From positions 1,149,605 to 1,213,604 of the forward strand of contig VFFE01007039.1 in the NCBI GenBank assembly GCA_008921705.1: DNA of 64,000 nt, in the 5' to 3' direction. Under the pieces are notes generated by a model that was not told the DNA's origin, made no database searches, and saw nothing but the letters and a program-made list of their open reading frames with translations. Made by a program: the position numbers and the translations under genes. Below are positions 35,466 through 46,620 of the stretch, piece by piece. This DNA comes from Burhinus oedicnemus (lineage: Eukaryota > Chordata > Aves > Charadriiformes > Burhinidae). Positions within the stretch are counted from its first letter, which is position 1. The number at the start of each line of letters is the position of its first letter.

Positions 35466-37164
35466 GCATTTGAATGCGTGAAGCGGAGGAGCCTGGAGCA
35501 AGAGCAGCAGGCTGCCAGCAGAGGCACTCAGGCTCAGGAGGAAGCCTGGGCTAGGATTTTATGGCTTACCATTAACACTGAACAACACATGGAGCCCCTG
35601 GGAACAGGTTTCTTCAAGATCACAGCTAGGTTGTATGTACCAAGAAAAGGGCTGTGTTGGATCACACCTATGCACCGTACTTTTCTGTACCTAAATTAGG
35701 CTGAAGGGTAGCCTATAGCTCCTGCAAATTACGGGACATTGAGCCAAGCTCAGGGAGAGCCCAAATCAAACACCTAACGGAGACCAAATCCTACAACAGT
35801 CACATTTCTCCTCTGAAGGGCAAGATCACTAAACACCACTTACCAGAAAGAACCAGTAGCAAAACCAGGTATGATAACCAATGTATTTAAATAACTATTG
35901 AAGAACGAAGGCTGGTTTGAGTGTGATCAGGCAGGACTGTACTGGAGACAGCACATTTCAGTTAGATGGAGACGGCTGTTAAGTAATGCCCCAGGCAAGC
36001 TCCAGCCTGCCCAGGGTATACCCTTTCTTCTCCATGTTTGCATGTGCCTCCTTGCCTTCCCCCTCCATCCCCTCAGGCTTGGCTCTGGAGGTACACACCC
36101 CACCAATGGCTGCCTTCATGCTGGCAGGGCCCTGCACCAGCTTGAGCTGTGACTGGCCATGGTCAAGAGCCACGGAGCCACAGGAGGGTGTTCGGACATG
36201 TATCACCATAGTCAAGTTTACCCTTCTTACGCTCTTCACCAAGCACTTGCATTTGGCCAGGGATGGGGATAGGAGCCTCGTTAGAGGCGTGATGTTACAG
36301 TGGAGTATAGCTGCTATCATGTAAGGGTGGTTTGGTTTTTTTCTACCAGTTCAGACTTTTTTTCCTGGCAGGTTGCTTCAACAAGCTGGTAGCTGCATCT
36401 AGGCTGGAAGAGAAAATACAAGACGCAAACACAGTTCCAGCTGTTTGAACAGAAACCCCCTGAACTCAAAGAGGGTTCACTCCAGGGGCATTCCTGATCC
36501 GTTTGCTATCCTGTAGGACTCTTCAGTTCACTGGGGGGTGATTTGCAGCTATCTGTGGCAGAAAGAAAATGTCAGTAGGCAGCATCATTCCAACAATATG
36601 CAAGATGGTACTATCATTTTCTGGAAAGAATTAATTTTGTTATAAGTATGTTAGTTGTATCTGTTCATCTGGTCTGTTAATTCATCCAAAGGCTTCACCA
36701 TCCTAATAGGCTCAATGGCTACTGTAGTTGGTAAGATACCTCAAAATAATCATTAAAGGTACTCCATCAATCGGATATTATTTACAATACAAAGACCCAA
36801 GTGAGATCAGAGTTCCATTTTCTAGCACAAGGAAGTAATAAAAATCTAGTTCCAAAGAACTTTTATGGACAAGGCAAGTAATGGATGGAAGAGAAATTGA
36901 GGCACAAACATTTGAAGGGCTGCTGCAGAAGGGTAGCAAAGCAAGCAGTGGAATTACATGTTTTAAGTCCCAATAATACATTTATAAACAGGACTCTCAT
37001 GTTAGCATCAATGTAAGGTATTCAAATACATTGTACCCACTAAAATGCCTACTTAAGCTGGTCAGAAATTTTCCAGAGAGCTTGAATCAAATGTCGCCAG
37101 AGAAAGAAGCAAGATTTTTTTTCATGAGAACCCATCAATTTCCAGCAGAAACAAAAAAGCAAGG

Positions 37165-37187
37165 CAAACAAACAAACAAACAAACAA
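37165..37187. repeat. (CAAA)n simple repeat
   Basis: Nearly six uninterrupted CAAA units within a longer A-rich tract. Confidence 0.9.
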
Positions 37188-39259
37188 GAAAAACCCTTCC
37201 TGGGGAAGTTTCCTCCAAACCAGGGTGAACCTTCTGCCCAAGCCTAGAGAAAGTCCTAAAGGGCTAAAGCCCACTCCAAGCTGATTCAGAGCACAGACTG
37301 GCTTGAGGCTTCCCCCATTTCGGAGCATTTCATCATGGTGGGCCAAGTCCTTCTCATTTTTCCTGCACCCTTTTGCAAGCGAATGCAGCTGGGCTGATGC
37401 GGGACATCAGGTCTCCTGTCCCTCTTCTAAACAGGACAAGCAGAAACATTAAACAGTGGCTTCCCCACCAAAAGGGTTCTACCATAGGGCTTATCTGACG
37501 GGCTCCAGAATCTCAGTCAGCAGAGGAGTCAGGTCTCCTGCCTACTTCTGCTACCTACATGCAAGGGACAGAGCCACTGGCTTAGCACACATCATGGGTT
37601 TTAAATACACCAAAATATGCTGTAAGAGCTGGCTGACTTTCCAGCCCTATTGTTTTGACCAGGGACAGGCCACAGGGTTTGGATCCATGCAGGCCTTTCA
37701 AATACCACAAAGTTTGTTGTTACCACTTATGTGGCTTAGGTTCAAGCCATCCCCTGTTTTAACAAGAAAGGAAACTATAGTTTTGAGGCAACATGACATG
37801 AAGGCATTCAATGCATCTGCCAGTCTGCCATCGTGCAGTTTTTCAGCGTAAAGGGTCAGCAAAACCACTGCACCACACATGAACTTCTACATAGCTGTAT
37901 TTATTGTGCAAATGAAAAAACGGTTTTACACAGCATGCCTGACCAAGAGCTTGGCACCACTGCAAGAACTAGTCTGTGTAGTGAACTGGATTTTATCGCA
38001 GGCTGAAAGACTCTTAAAGTCCTTGAATACAAAGAGCTCCATTTAGAAAGAAATTGCAGTGTGTAAATATAATCCACAATCAAGGCTCTCAGAGTCACAA
38101 AATAGCATGACTATATCTCTGATTACTAATTTAATCAGGCACCACAAGCACTTAAGTGAAGAACCCCAACCAGACAAAGGGAGCTCCTTACAGCTGTTTT
38201 TAGCAGGCTGTGTTTTGCAATTGACATGTGAGCACAGATCCCAGTTTGTAAGCGATCCCATGTCTGAGGGGCAACATTTACTGAAACAAAATGAGTTTGC
38301 ACTGATGCGAATCAGAAGAATCTGCACAGACCCAATCTTACACTGCTAAACCACGTACTCACCATGTTAGGAGAAAACACAAGTCTTTGCAGCATTCACA
38401 CTGACTCCCATTTAGAGTCAGATGCATCAGAAGCTAGAGCTAGCTTGAATGGCTCAGAAGAAAGGTATTTTATTGGAAAGATCCACCCTTATTTCCAATG
38501 CAGAAATAAATAAATAAAGCAAACCAAAACCAGATAGGTGTCCGCCACAGATGTAAGTCTCATCCCGGACTAAGAAAAAGTTCCAAGTAACCTATACTCT
38601 GCAAGACACCTGGGGAAAGCAAGACCTGGTGGGACTTTTCTGAGCTGAGAGCTACTTAACAAGCTCCAGAGGCACGAGGGCCACCCTATCCAGACCAGGG
38701 CAGCAGCATGTCCCACGCAGCAGCTGGAAAATTGTCCTGACCTCCTTCCCCTCTGGGTTCCTGAGCAGTGTCCGGGGGGAAAGGGGAATCTAATGTCATT
38801 TTATTCTTTTTAAATTGCCAAAGAGCACACAGGTCTCTTTGGCTACGTGTTAAGTGTCTTAAATATATCTGTGCATCTGGGTGCCAGAGAATAAAACAGT
38901 GTGAGTACATGGGCAGCCTTTGGTTTTTAGCCTCCTTCCCTTTCTCCCCTATTCATCTTGTTCTGTCCTCTTTCACTGAAACCCTTCGGAGTGATTCAGC
39001 TGCCACTGACGCACCTTCTTCATGGTGCTGTGCCAGAGACTGCCAATCCCATACAGACATCTCAGACATAGCAGGGCAGTCAAACATGATGCAACCTTTA
39101 CATACCTATTGATGAGTCCCATGACCCACCCACTGCTGCTTACAGACATGAAATATATCCATTAGCTTAATTTTCTGACAATATCTCAAAGTGATATAAA
39201 AATATCTATATGACACATACCTTCTCCCCCTCTGCCACCCTCCTCCCCACTCAGCTCTA

Positions 39260-39560
39260 AGCAAGCAACGGATGAAAAACAATTCACAATGCCATATAGC
39301 ATGAAATCTCTGCTTAGTTGGATGTATTAATAGCTCAAACCATTTTCTGATGTAATTGCATTAATTGTTCCTGTCCCAACTGGCTTTCCAGGAGAAAAAG
39401 GAAGGTTCATTTAAATATTAAACACAGAATGTGTTGGGGTTTTTGTTACGGCTTTGCACGCAGATGTGGAGCAGAGTGCTAAATATCAGCACTCTGCCTA
39501 GTTGAAGGCTGTTGTGTTAGCAGGAATCCTTACCTATTCGTACAAACTAGCGTGTACCAG
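39260..39560. promoter_or_regulatory. Candidate conserved noncoding element containing a hairpin
   Basis: Complex, repeat-free AT-rich sequence with GTATTAATAGC near 39325 and GTAATTGCATTAATTG at 39352-39367, which joins a homeodomain core to an octamer-like element. A perfect 10-base-arm hairpin lies at 39471-39497. Regulatory function is inferred from motif content. Confidence 0.3.
39471..39497. repeat. Perfect 10-bp hairpin
   Basis: Arms GCAGAGTGCT and AGCACTCTGC are exact reverse complements around the seven-base loop AAATATC. Pairing stops at the next flanking base. It is too short to be a standard microRNA precursor. Confidence 0.75.
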
Positions 39561-42500
39561 ATGGCTCCATGGGAGTCAGGAGGCTTGAAATGGAGCAATC
39601 ATTCAGTCTGCAGATGGAATATACAGTACGTTCCCAGTTAAGTAAGGGGCTCATTTATTCAGATAGATTCTGCATATATGGAGCGTGTCTCGGAGGACAA
39701 GCCAGTTTGTGTCTCCAGATTTCTAGCAAATTTCTAAGCTAGGTCCATCCTCCATCACGCTTCTGCTACCAGAGTCCAGCAAAAAGCCCCCTCACTAATA
39801 AGGTAGAATTTTGCTCAAGCTGTGCTGAAGCAATACACTGAACACAATTTTTTAAATCTTCCCAACCTGGAAAATAAAAGGTGCTCCAATACATTTTTTT
39901 CTTTTCATTCATCATGCAAACATTTGAACAGAACCTGCTAATTCAGTGCTCCAATCAGAGCAGAACTACATATTTATATGCTAGTTATGATTATTTATCA
40001 CCAGAGTGACTTAATGCTAATTAAGACCTGCAGCAGCAACACCCACTGTTGCCATGCAGAGTCCCAGAAGAGAGTCAGCCATGCCTGCCTTTGACGTCTG
40101 CAGTAAATGAAGTGCAGAGGCAAGTTGCGTGCCTTAGTGGAAAGAGGCAAGAAGGATCCAAAGTCCACGAAAACACACCAAAAGCTCCACAAAGAAGGAA
40201 AAAATCTCCTCTTCCTCCTATGCAAAGCCATTCTCCCCATGCCAAGTCCAAAAGTAGGTCCTGAGAGCTTGGTCAAGTCATGCCCTATATCCACCCGCAG
40301 CAAAGTCGCTTCCCACCTTGGTCTTCCTGGGACATGGAGCTGCTTCCACACACACAGCCCACTCTGCTGCTAACTAGAAGCACCAGCACCTCCCTGCACA
40401 AACATTTCTAGCAATTATTGGCAGCCTCCACAAGGAGAAAGGGATTGCTTCCAGGCTGGCAGACCACTGGATGTTTCTTCTGCCCTCTCCACAGCCCGTG
40501 CTGGTCCTGTGTACTGGGGCACCACTTACTTGAGCCTTTATTTTTTTACCAGTAGGCATAATCTTGGCTCACGGTACCCAACACAGGCAACATAGCATGT
40601 GGTAATGGTATAGTTTACAAATGTGAACATCACAGGAAAAGTATTGATTTATAATAACAAGCTGGAGGAGCAGGAAGAGGGATTTCTTAAGGGACTGTCT
40701 TCTATCACTTTCCAAGGATAGGAGGAACTCAATTATACCCAGCAGCCTCACCTAATGTAATTGTGTTCGCTGGCTGTTTGCCTTTGAAGTACCTCTCCTG
40801 CAGTACGTCTTGGCAGTGTATTCTGCCACATCAAAAAGGGAAAGTTTTACTACCTGTGCTTTTGGAGGGCTCATTAAAAACACACCAAGTAGAGAGATGG
40901 AGCAGAAAATTGTTATCAAATCCTCCAGGGCTTTTTGTTTTGTGTTGTTTTTCTTCTCAGATCACACAGAAGCCCATGCACTTTGTGGACTCCGTTACAG
41001 AAACGTTGATCGCACGGACTGCTATTAATTCATCACAGCTTTGCTAGGCTACTTGTCTTCATTTGCCATGAACACAAACAAATTCTACAGACACACCATA
41101 TCAAATCTGTTCTCCTGAAAAGACACATTCACTGGTGAAACAAAGAGAAACGTAATGGCAATTAATAAACTAACATTTACTGCACTAATTAGCATCTCCT
41201 AGAGGGCTTGATTATGTGTTTACACCAGTTAGATACAGCTCAGTATGAGAAAATACCCACATTTCATACATCAAAAGACATTTCTTTCATATTTCCTCTT
41301 CCATTCTTATAGTAGTGAAGTGTGAAGACAAGAGCATGAAGGAAGGTAGAATAATTCATTACCTTGTCTCCTACTGATTTGTACATTCAACATTTTTTTT
41401 TTGAATAAACACAAAGTCATAAATTAGCTTGTAGCAAAATAGAATTAATTAAATGTCTTAGTAGGATCATCAAACCAAGGTTTAAAGTCAATTTATCTGC
41501 CTGGGCTTTTGCTAATGTAGCTTCAGCTCATTAGAGTGAGAGCTGATACTGTGGATGGGACACACAGGCTCATGAAAACACAGACCAACCCATGTTTTCC
41601 CTATTTAGGGACAAAAAAACCCATACACAGACTGTGCCATACACAGACACATGCATACACATGTACATGTAATTACATTCAGAGAGGGAAAAGTGTGAGC
41701 CATAAAATAAGTGTTCTCAAGAAAAGGATTTTATATCAAAAGGATAGTACAAGGATTTCAAATGCCTCCTGAAGGCATCTAGTCATATAAAGAACCCAGA
41801 TTGTCCTGGGTTTCCTAGGATCCTTACAGCACCGTACTATTTCCTTAGCTCATGAACAATGCAGAAGCCACGTTAGTAGGCAATGGACACCAAGAAGACA
41901 GTTTGGTTACATCAGCCCCTCTACCTAAGAGGTAATATTCTGAGGCTGGAAACAGATGCAGGACCATTAGGGCAAAGTAGTCAGTACTGTGGTCTTGGGA
42001 GATGTTTTGGTAACAAACACCATATTAATCTCTGTGGATACTTCATTGCAGCCAGAATGTTTCCTGTCAGCAGGGCTTTCAACAATAAACGCTGCAGCTA
42101 AGTGAGGCAGATGGAGTGCGGCAGGAGCAGCCTGATGCAGAGCATGCCATCAGCTCCTTCAGCCCGTTCCTATAGGCAGCAGGTTGGTAGGGTTTCCTGA
42201 GCTGATGTCACAGAGAAGCAGGACATAACAAGCACATCAAATGCAGATCAGAGCTTAAAGTCTCTCCTGGTCTCTGTGTTCCCAGATGTGTCCTCTCCAG
42301 AAATGGCAATAGGTTTTTATGGGACAAGTGAAAAAAAAAAAACAAAACCAAACCAAAAAACACCAGGGCTCAAAAGCAGCTCACAGCTGTGCCTGGCTCA
42401 AGGAAAACTCCAAGCGGACAAAAGACAAAGTGCAACCACCGCATGTCATTAGGTGGGAGAAGGATCACACACATAGCAATCCAAACAACTTAAATCCTGG

Positions 42501-42984
42501 GGAAGGAAAAGATGATGCAGTGCAGCACTTCAGCACAGCTTCATATGAAGTCAGTGATGGTTGCATAGGCTGATGCCGAAGGCCAAATGCAACACCTGGC
42601 ATCTGAACAAAGTCAGTGCACCGAGACAAACCGTCAAGAAATAAGTGGCATATTAAGTCTACAGACCTCTGATACACAACTTGCCAGCTGTGAGCATCTC
42701 ACTTTTGTCATTGCATACATATCTCATGCACTTATTCCTGTTTACTACTTGCATTTCAGGAGGACTTCAGTCTGAATCAGCTGTTCCAAGAGCCATGTAA
42801 GTGTATGGTGGCAGAAGGCAGTACCTCACAATCTACTAAAAGGAGGAAAAAAGCTGCAGCAATGATGAGAAATTGAATGAGATCTCTCAGAAAGGGTGAT
42901 AGGCTGTTCATCTTTAATACACTCTAAACACAGCAACACATCAGACTGTTTACACACCTAAAGATACAGACAGCAGAATGATAC
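39561..42984. other. Noncoding sequence, partly TAAT-rich
   Basis: Positions 41150-41260 and 41400-41480 are AT-rich, with several homeodomain-type cores (GGCAATTAATAAAC, CACTAATTAGCATC, AGAATTAATTAAATG), and may be enhancer-like. An A/C-rich tract lies at 42331-42360. Plus and minus frames near 40000-40370 overlap and are unrecognised. No gene is supported. Confidence 0.5.
42331..42360. repeat. A-rich/(AAACC)-like low-complexity tract
   Basis: Twelve A followed by CAAAACCAAACC and six more A. The tract contains no T or G. Confidence 0.85.
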
Positions 42985-42989
42985 AGGCA

Positions 42990-43058
42990 GCAATTTCCAA
43001 AAGTGCCTGTATTCAGATCCTCCTGAATTGGCCACTCAGAAGTTTTTGATAATGCCAG
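42990..43058. repeat. Possible relic of an ancient palindromic repeat
   Basis: ATTTCCAAAAGTGCCTG at 42993-43009 is partly complementary to AGTTTTTGATAATGCC at 43041-43056, roughly 14 of 20 positions. Both arms resemble the TTTCAAAAGTGCCTAAG-type palindromic repeat that I recall as widespread in reptile and bird genomes. The copy is degraded and the match is from memory. Confidence 0.35.
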
Positions 43059-45152
43059 CAGGCGCCTTTGAATGGTTTGCTGAGCAAACTTATTTTAAGA
43101 ATTTCAGGATGACCGAGACAGTCATTACCTTTAATCACAGCTTTAGTCACAGCCTGTAGATAGAACACTTCTTTTACCAGCAGCCCCCAAGGGACATTAC
43201 TAATGGCCTTACCTTTCTCCAGGAGGAAAGAAGTTGCCCCAGAAGTCTTCCAGCTTGTAACCTCTTTCACTCAGCAGGCTGGCCCTGACCCTGGACGCAG
43301 ACCATAAATCTGGTAGGTCTGCCTCATCATCAATACGGGGACAACCACCCCACCTGCACCCGTAAACCATGAGATCCAGCTCCTCATGTGGGTAGGAGCA
43401 AGTTGTTCCAGGCTCAATCTCGGTTATGTAAAAACAAGGCCTGTAGGTGGTTTAAAACACCTAACATAGGCAGCTGGTGCCCAGGTGGCTTCATCATACA
43501 TGCAGGCCTAACTTTTTCCATGCTGGCTTGCTAATTCTCAAAGGAATTGGATGAGTTGCTGCTCTTAGATCCCAGGGGACAATCATGGCAGGAATGGCCT
43601 TTCTGCACCTTGCGCTGGCCAGAGACTGTGACTTCTGCTGCAGTAGGTGGGATTTTGGTCACTTTGAAATCTTTGAAACTTCAGCCTTAAATTTCAGAGA
43701 TTTCCCAGTACAGTAAGCCAACCATGAAAGCAACACTGTGTTTCAGCCTGTGCCATGCTGAAGTGCTGTGAGCACTTGGACACATAACATGGGCGCATAA
43801 AGACATTTGCTCTCTCTTCTGCTTGGCCACCTATTCATTACCCCACATCTAATTGTACTCCCTTCCCAATTTACCAATCTGTTTGCTAGAGACAGTACAG
43901 CAGCATCTTAAATGGGATATATCCAGCTGGGAATAGGGAAGGCAAATAGCTGGCAGCACCACTGCCTTCCTCTAACAGTCCCAGCTTTCAGTTGTCTTCT
44001 CCCTCGCCAGCCGTCTGTCCTTCTTCTGTGAGTGTGGCTGGCTGCAGACCATCTGATATGAAGATGATGTCTGGCACTTCGTGCTCTAAATAGACTCTCT
44101 GATGTAGCCCCTCATCCTTGCCAAACACCCCAGTGCTAGGCTAGATAAGGGAGAGCCAGGGCTGAATTGTGTATGTGACTGTATTACCCAGGACTAATAC
44201 AAATATTTGGCCATATATTCAACCAGCGTTGAACCTAGCACCACTAGCTGTAATGGACCAATGCCATTTCACATCAGTCCACCTAAACAGGAGCAAGCTG
44301 TTCACAGCACGTTTAGCTGTAGATACAAGAGAACTTCTAAAATTCTTTATGAAAGACCTATTTTCCTAGTACCTTAATCCGCCTTTCTTCAGGCAAAATT
44401 CCACCTTCATTTTATGGAGGCAATTTAGGACTAACTCTTATAAAGAGTTAGTAATAAAGTAGAATGAGAACTGCTCTGAAATCCAGCCCCTAAACTATAT
44501 TAATCAGACTCCAAACTCTCCCACATTATATAGACTTCTCACGTATATCTGTGTGCCTTCAGAATAACGTTTATGTTTGTAGTTTCCCATTTTGTGCACA
44601 CAAGTTCTGCCTTCCTCTCCCAGAAAGCAGACATTTGCCTTTCTGCTATGTCCTTCTCTTCTACAGAAGAGAAGGTCCCTCTGGCCTGCTGGGGTAGGGG
44701 AGTGCATAGGCTCTTCTTCAGCAACTAGTTTTTGCAGCTCCTTAGAAAAACAAGAATAATTACAAAATCCTGGAAGTGTATCTGCTTGAAGAAAATTAAC
44801 CTGTTTGTTTTCTTGCAGTAGAAATGACTCCACTTTAGTTAATAAAAAGATTGTTTATTTTTGGTAAATTTACATTTGTTGGCAGCTGAATGTCACTCCA
44901 GCTCCACTGCTTCCCTGTCCCTCCCTTTCATGTGATCTGAAAGCAACTTTGGTTTGTTTCTCTCACTCACAGCAAAGCAGAGCTGCAATAACAGCAAATG
45001 GTCCTTGGAAATCACAGTCACATTAGGCTTCTGTTCAAATAGCTTTTAGGGCTGCGATAATAGGAGGCATTCCTAATAACCGGTGACTCAGTGAGACCCT
45101 GCACAGAAGGCCTCCAAATGACAGTACACAATTTAGAATTTAATCTAGAAAC
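43059..45152. other. Noncoding sequence, no gene recognised
   Basis: Mixed-composition DNA with a small hairpin at 44431-44451. The bases at 45030-45150 may be the body of the tRNA-derived element that begins at 45230 on the minus strand, but they match no SINE body I recognise. A minus-strand open frame at 44833-44504 (109 codons) is unrecognised. Confidence 0.5.
44431..44451. repeat. Perfect 9-bp hairpin
   Basis: Arms CTAACTCTT and AAGAGTTAG are exact reverse complements around ATA. It is AT-rich and small, with no assigned role. Confidence 0.7.
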
Positions 45153-45230
45153 AGTGGCAGTGATGAGATTCCAGCTGGGGACCTTCTGGTCTGGAGGCCA
45201 GTGCTGTACCAAATAGGCTAAAGCAACTAC
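45153..45230 (-). repeat. tRNA-derived SINE-like relic
   Basis: On the minus strand the sequence has an A-box-like TAGCCTATTTGG (plus 45209-45220), a good fit to TRGCNNANNNGG. It is followed by ACAGCACTGGCCTCCAGACC, which resembles a tRNA anticodon arm with CCA in the loop, and then by AGCTGGAATCT, seven of eleven matches to the B box GGTTCGAATCC. Spacing is tRNA-like. No acceptor stem closes and the T arm is damaged, so it is not a working tRNA gene. Downstream CACTGCCACTG recalls MIR/CORE-SINE elements. The family is uncertain. Confidence 0.5.
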
Positions 45231-46379
45231 TTTACCCGACCAGAAAGGAGATGAATCCCTTCTTTTCCCTTGAACTTCACAACAACTTTCGGGGTGGCGT
45301 TTGACCCATGAAGCAGAGAGCCGCCTTCATTGCTGCCTTGACTCTGGAGACTGACCACCCTGCTCCACGGCACGTTAAACTGCTGATACGTGGAAAGCAT
45401 CCAGTCATGCAGCATTAATGTGAAAGTTAGTTCCTGAACACTGAATTTCAGCACACTTCAGTTCACAGGCCACCCATACTGTGCTTTTGGACTGTCCTTG
45501 GTCTGCTATAAATCTAGACTGGATGCTTGCTCCGGGAGAACAAAGATAGAGTTCTCCCCTTGCTCTCTCCCCCTCCTGGTGCACTGCTTATGTTGAAATC
45601 ACAGGATATTAGCACGACCTATGCTTAGCAGCCCAGTGTACATTAAGAAAAAGTTTCTTTTTAGATAGGAGGAAGCCACGACCCCAGTGGCAAGAGAAGT
45701 ATATTTTATTTCTTAGAACAAAGCCTTCAAACCCTCAGTCTTTGCCTCCGTGATGTGCAACGGGAGACAAATTAAGCACAGACTTGTCTTTCCCAGAAGG
45801 GCCGTGGTCCCTGGTTGGCCACTGGAGAACAGTGAACGGCCAGAGACAAGGACAATGCTTGGAAAGGGGAAGGATGGATGAGGGTCTCCTGGGTAAAGGT
45901 GTACCCTCCTATGCTCCTACTTAACATTCCTCTGATGTGCCCTGGTAGCATCCGGTAAGACCGGCAGGAAATCTCACACATGTAACAGGGAAAGGACAAC
46001 TCCACCTCAGGAAAGCAGGTTGAGAGAAGAAGTGATTGCGCTCAGATGGTTGGGTCCCATTTAGTGCAAAAATCACTATGGACAATAAACCTCAAAAAGC
46101 CAGGACAGCATTTACTGACTGGTGGGAAGTCAGAACAAATACCAGTAAAAATAAATAAATAAATAAAAATTCCAAACCGCTATCAGTGGTCTTCCAGTGG
46201 GGCCCAATATTTGCTAACATAGAGTAATTTGAGTTATCCACAGATAGTTCAAAAATACAAAGAGTTCATTGCCCAGATATCTCTATTTAAAATAGATTTG
46301 CTTTTGTTCATCAGTGTAATGCACGTGGCTGAGAAATGGCAAGGTGCCAAAATGAAACTGCTCCTAATTTTCAGAGGAG
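45231..46379. other. Noncoding sequence, no gene recognised
   Basis: Mixed composition with an (AAAT)n tract at 46147-46169. Minus frames at 45454-45227 and 46005-45772 are short and unrecognised. Confidence 0.5.
46147..46169. repeat. (AAAT)n simple repeat
   Basis: Four AAAT units with A-rich ends. Confidence 0.9.
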
Positions 46380-46620
46380 GCCACCGGCTAATTACACAGA
46401 CTGCAGGTGTGAAGAGAGAAGCTCAAAGTAATCAATAGTAGTAATTAATCTGCTAGACTGGAGCTAAAGAGCTAACAGCTGGACATCAGAAATGGACACA
46501 TGCAACAAGATCAGCAATAATTACCTCTTTAAATATTGAATTTCCATAGCAACAATTAAGCATATAAATAAAGGCTTGAAATCAAGGCTCCGAGGCATGA
46601 TGCTGAATTGCAAACACAAC
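46380..46620. promoter_or_regulatory. Candidate conserved noncoding element with RFX-like X-box
   Basis: A dense cluster of factor-site-like words: GCTAATTACA at 46387-46396, AGTAATCAATAG near 46428, GTAATTAATC at 46441-46450, CAGCTG at 46477-46482, GCAATAATTACC near 46514, and ATTTCCATAGCAAC at 46540-46553. The last matches the RFX palindrome GTTGCCATGGCAAC at 11 of 14 positions, with CAATTAAG immediately after. No simple repeat interrupts it. This is the window's most enhancer-like stretch by eye, but conservation and activity are untested. Confidence 0.35.

Larger units (their letters stand above)
34126..39259. other. Noncoding sequence, no gene recognised
   Basis: It holds simple repeats (annotated separately), a weak tandem duplication at 34531-34635 and an (AAAT)n patch at 38504-38518. 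Minus- and plus-strand frames at 35979-36324 overlap almost fully (113 and 112 codons), which points to composition, not coding. No RNA gene or further CR1 is seen. Confidence 0.5.

Noticed and set aside
39471..39497. microRNA precursor
   Set aside because: The stem is only 10 bp; animal precursors need roughly 30 or more pairs.
45153..45230. Functional tRNA gene with a CCA anticodon
   Set aside because: No acceptor stem, an imperfect anticodon stem and a damaged T arm. A SINE relic fits better.
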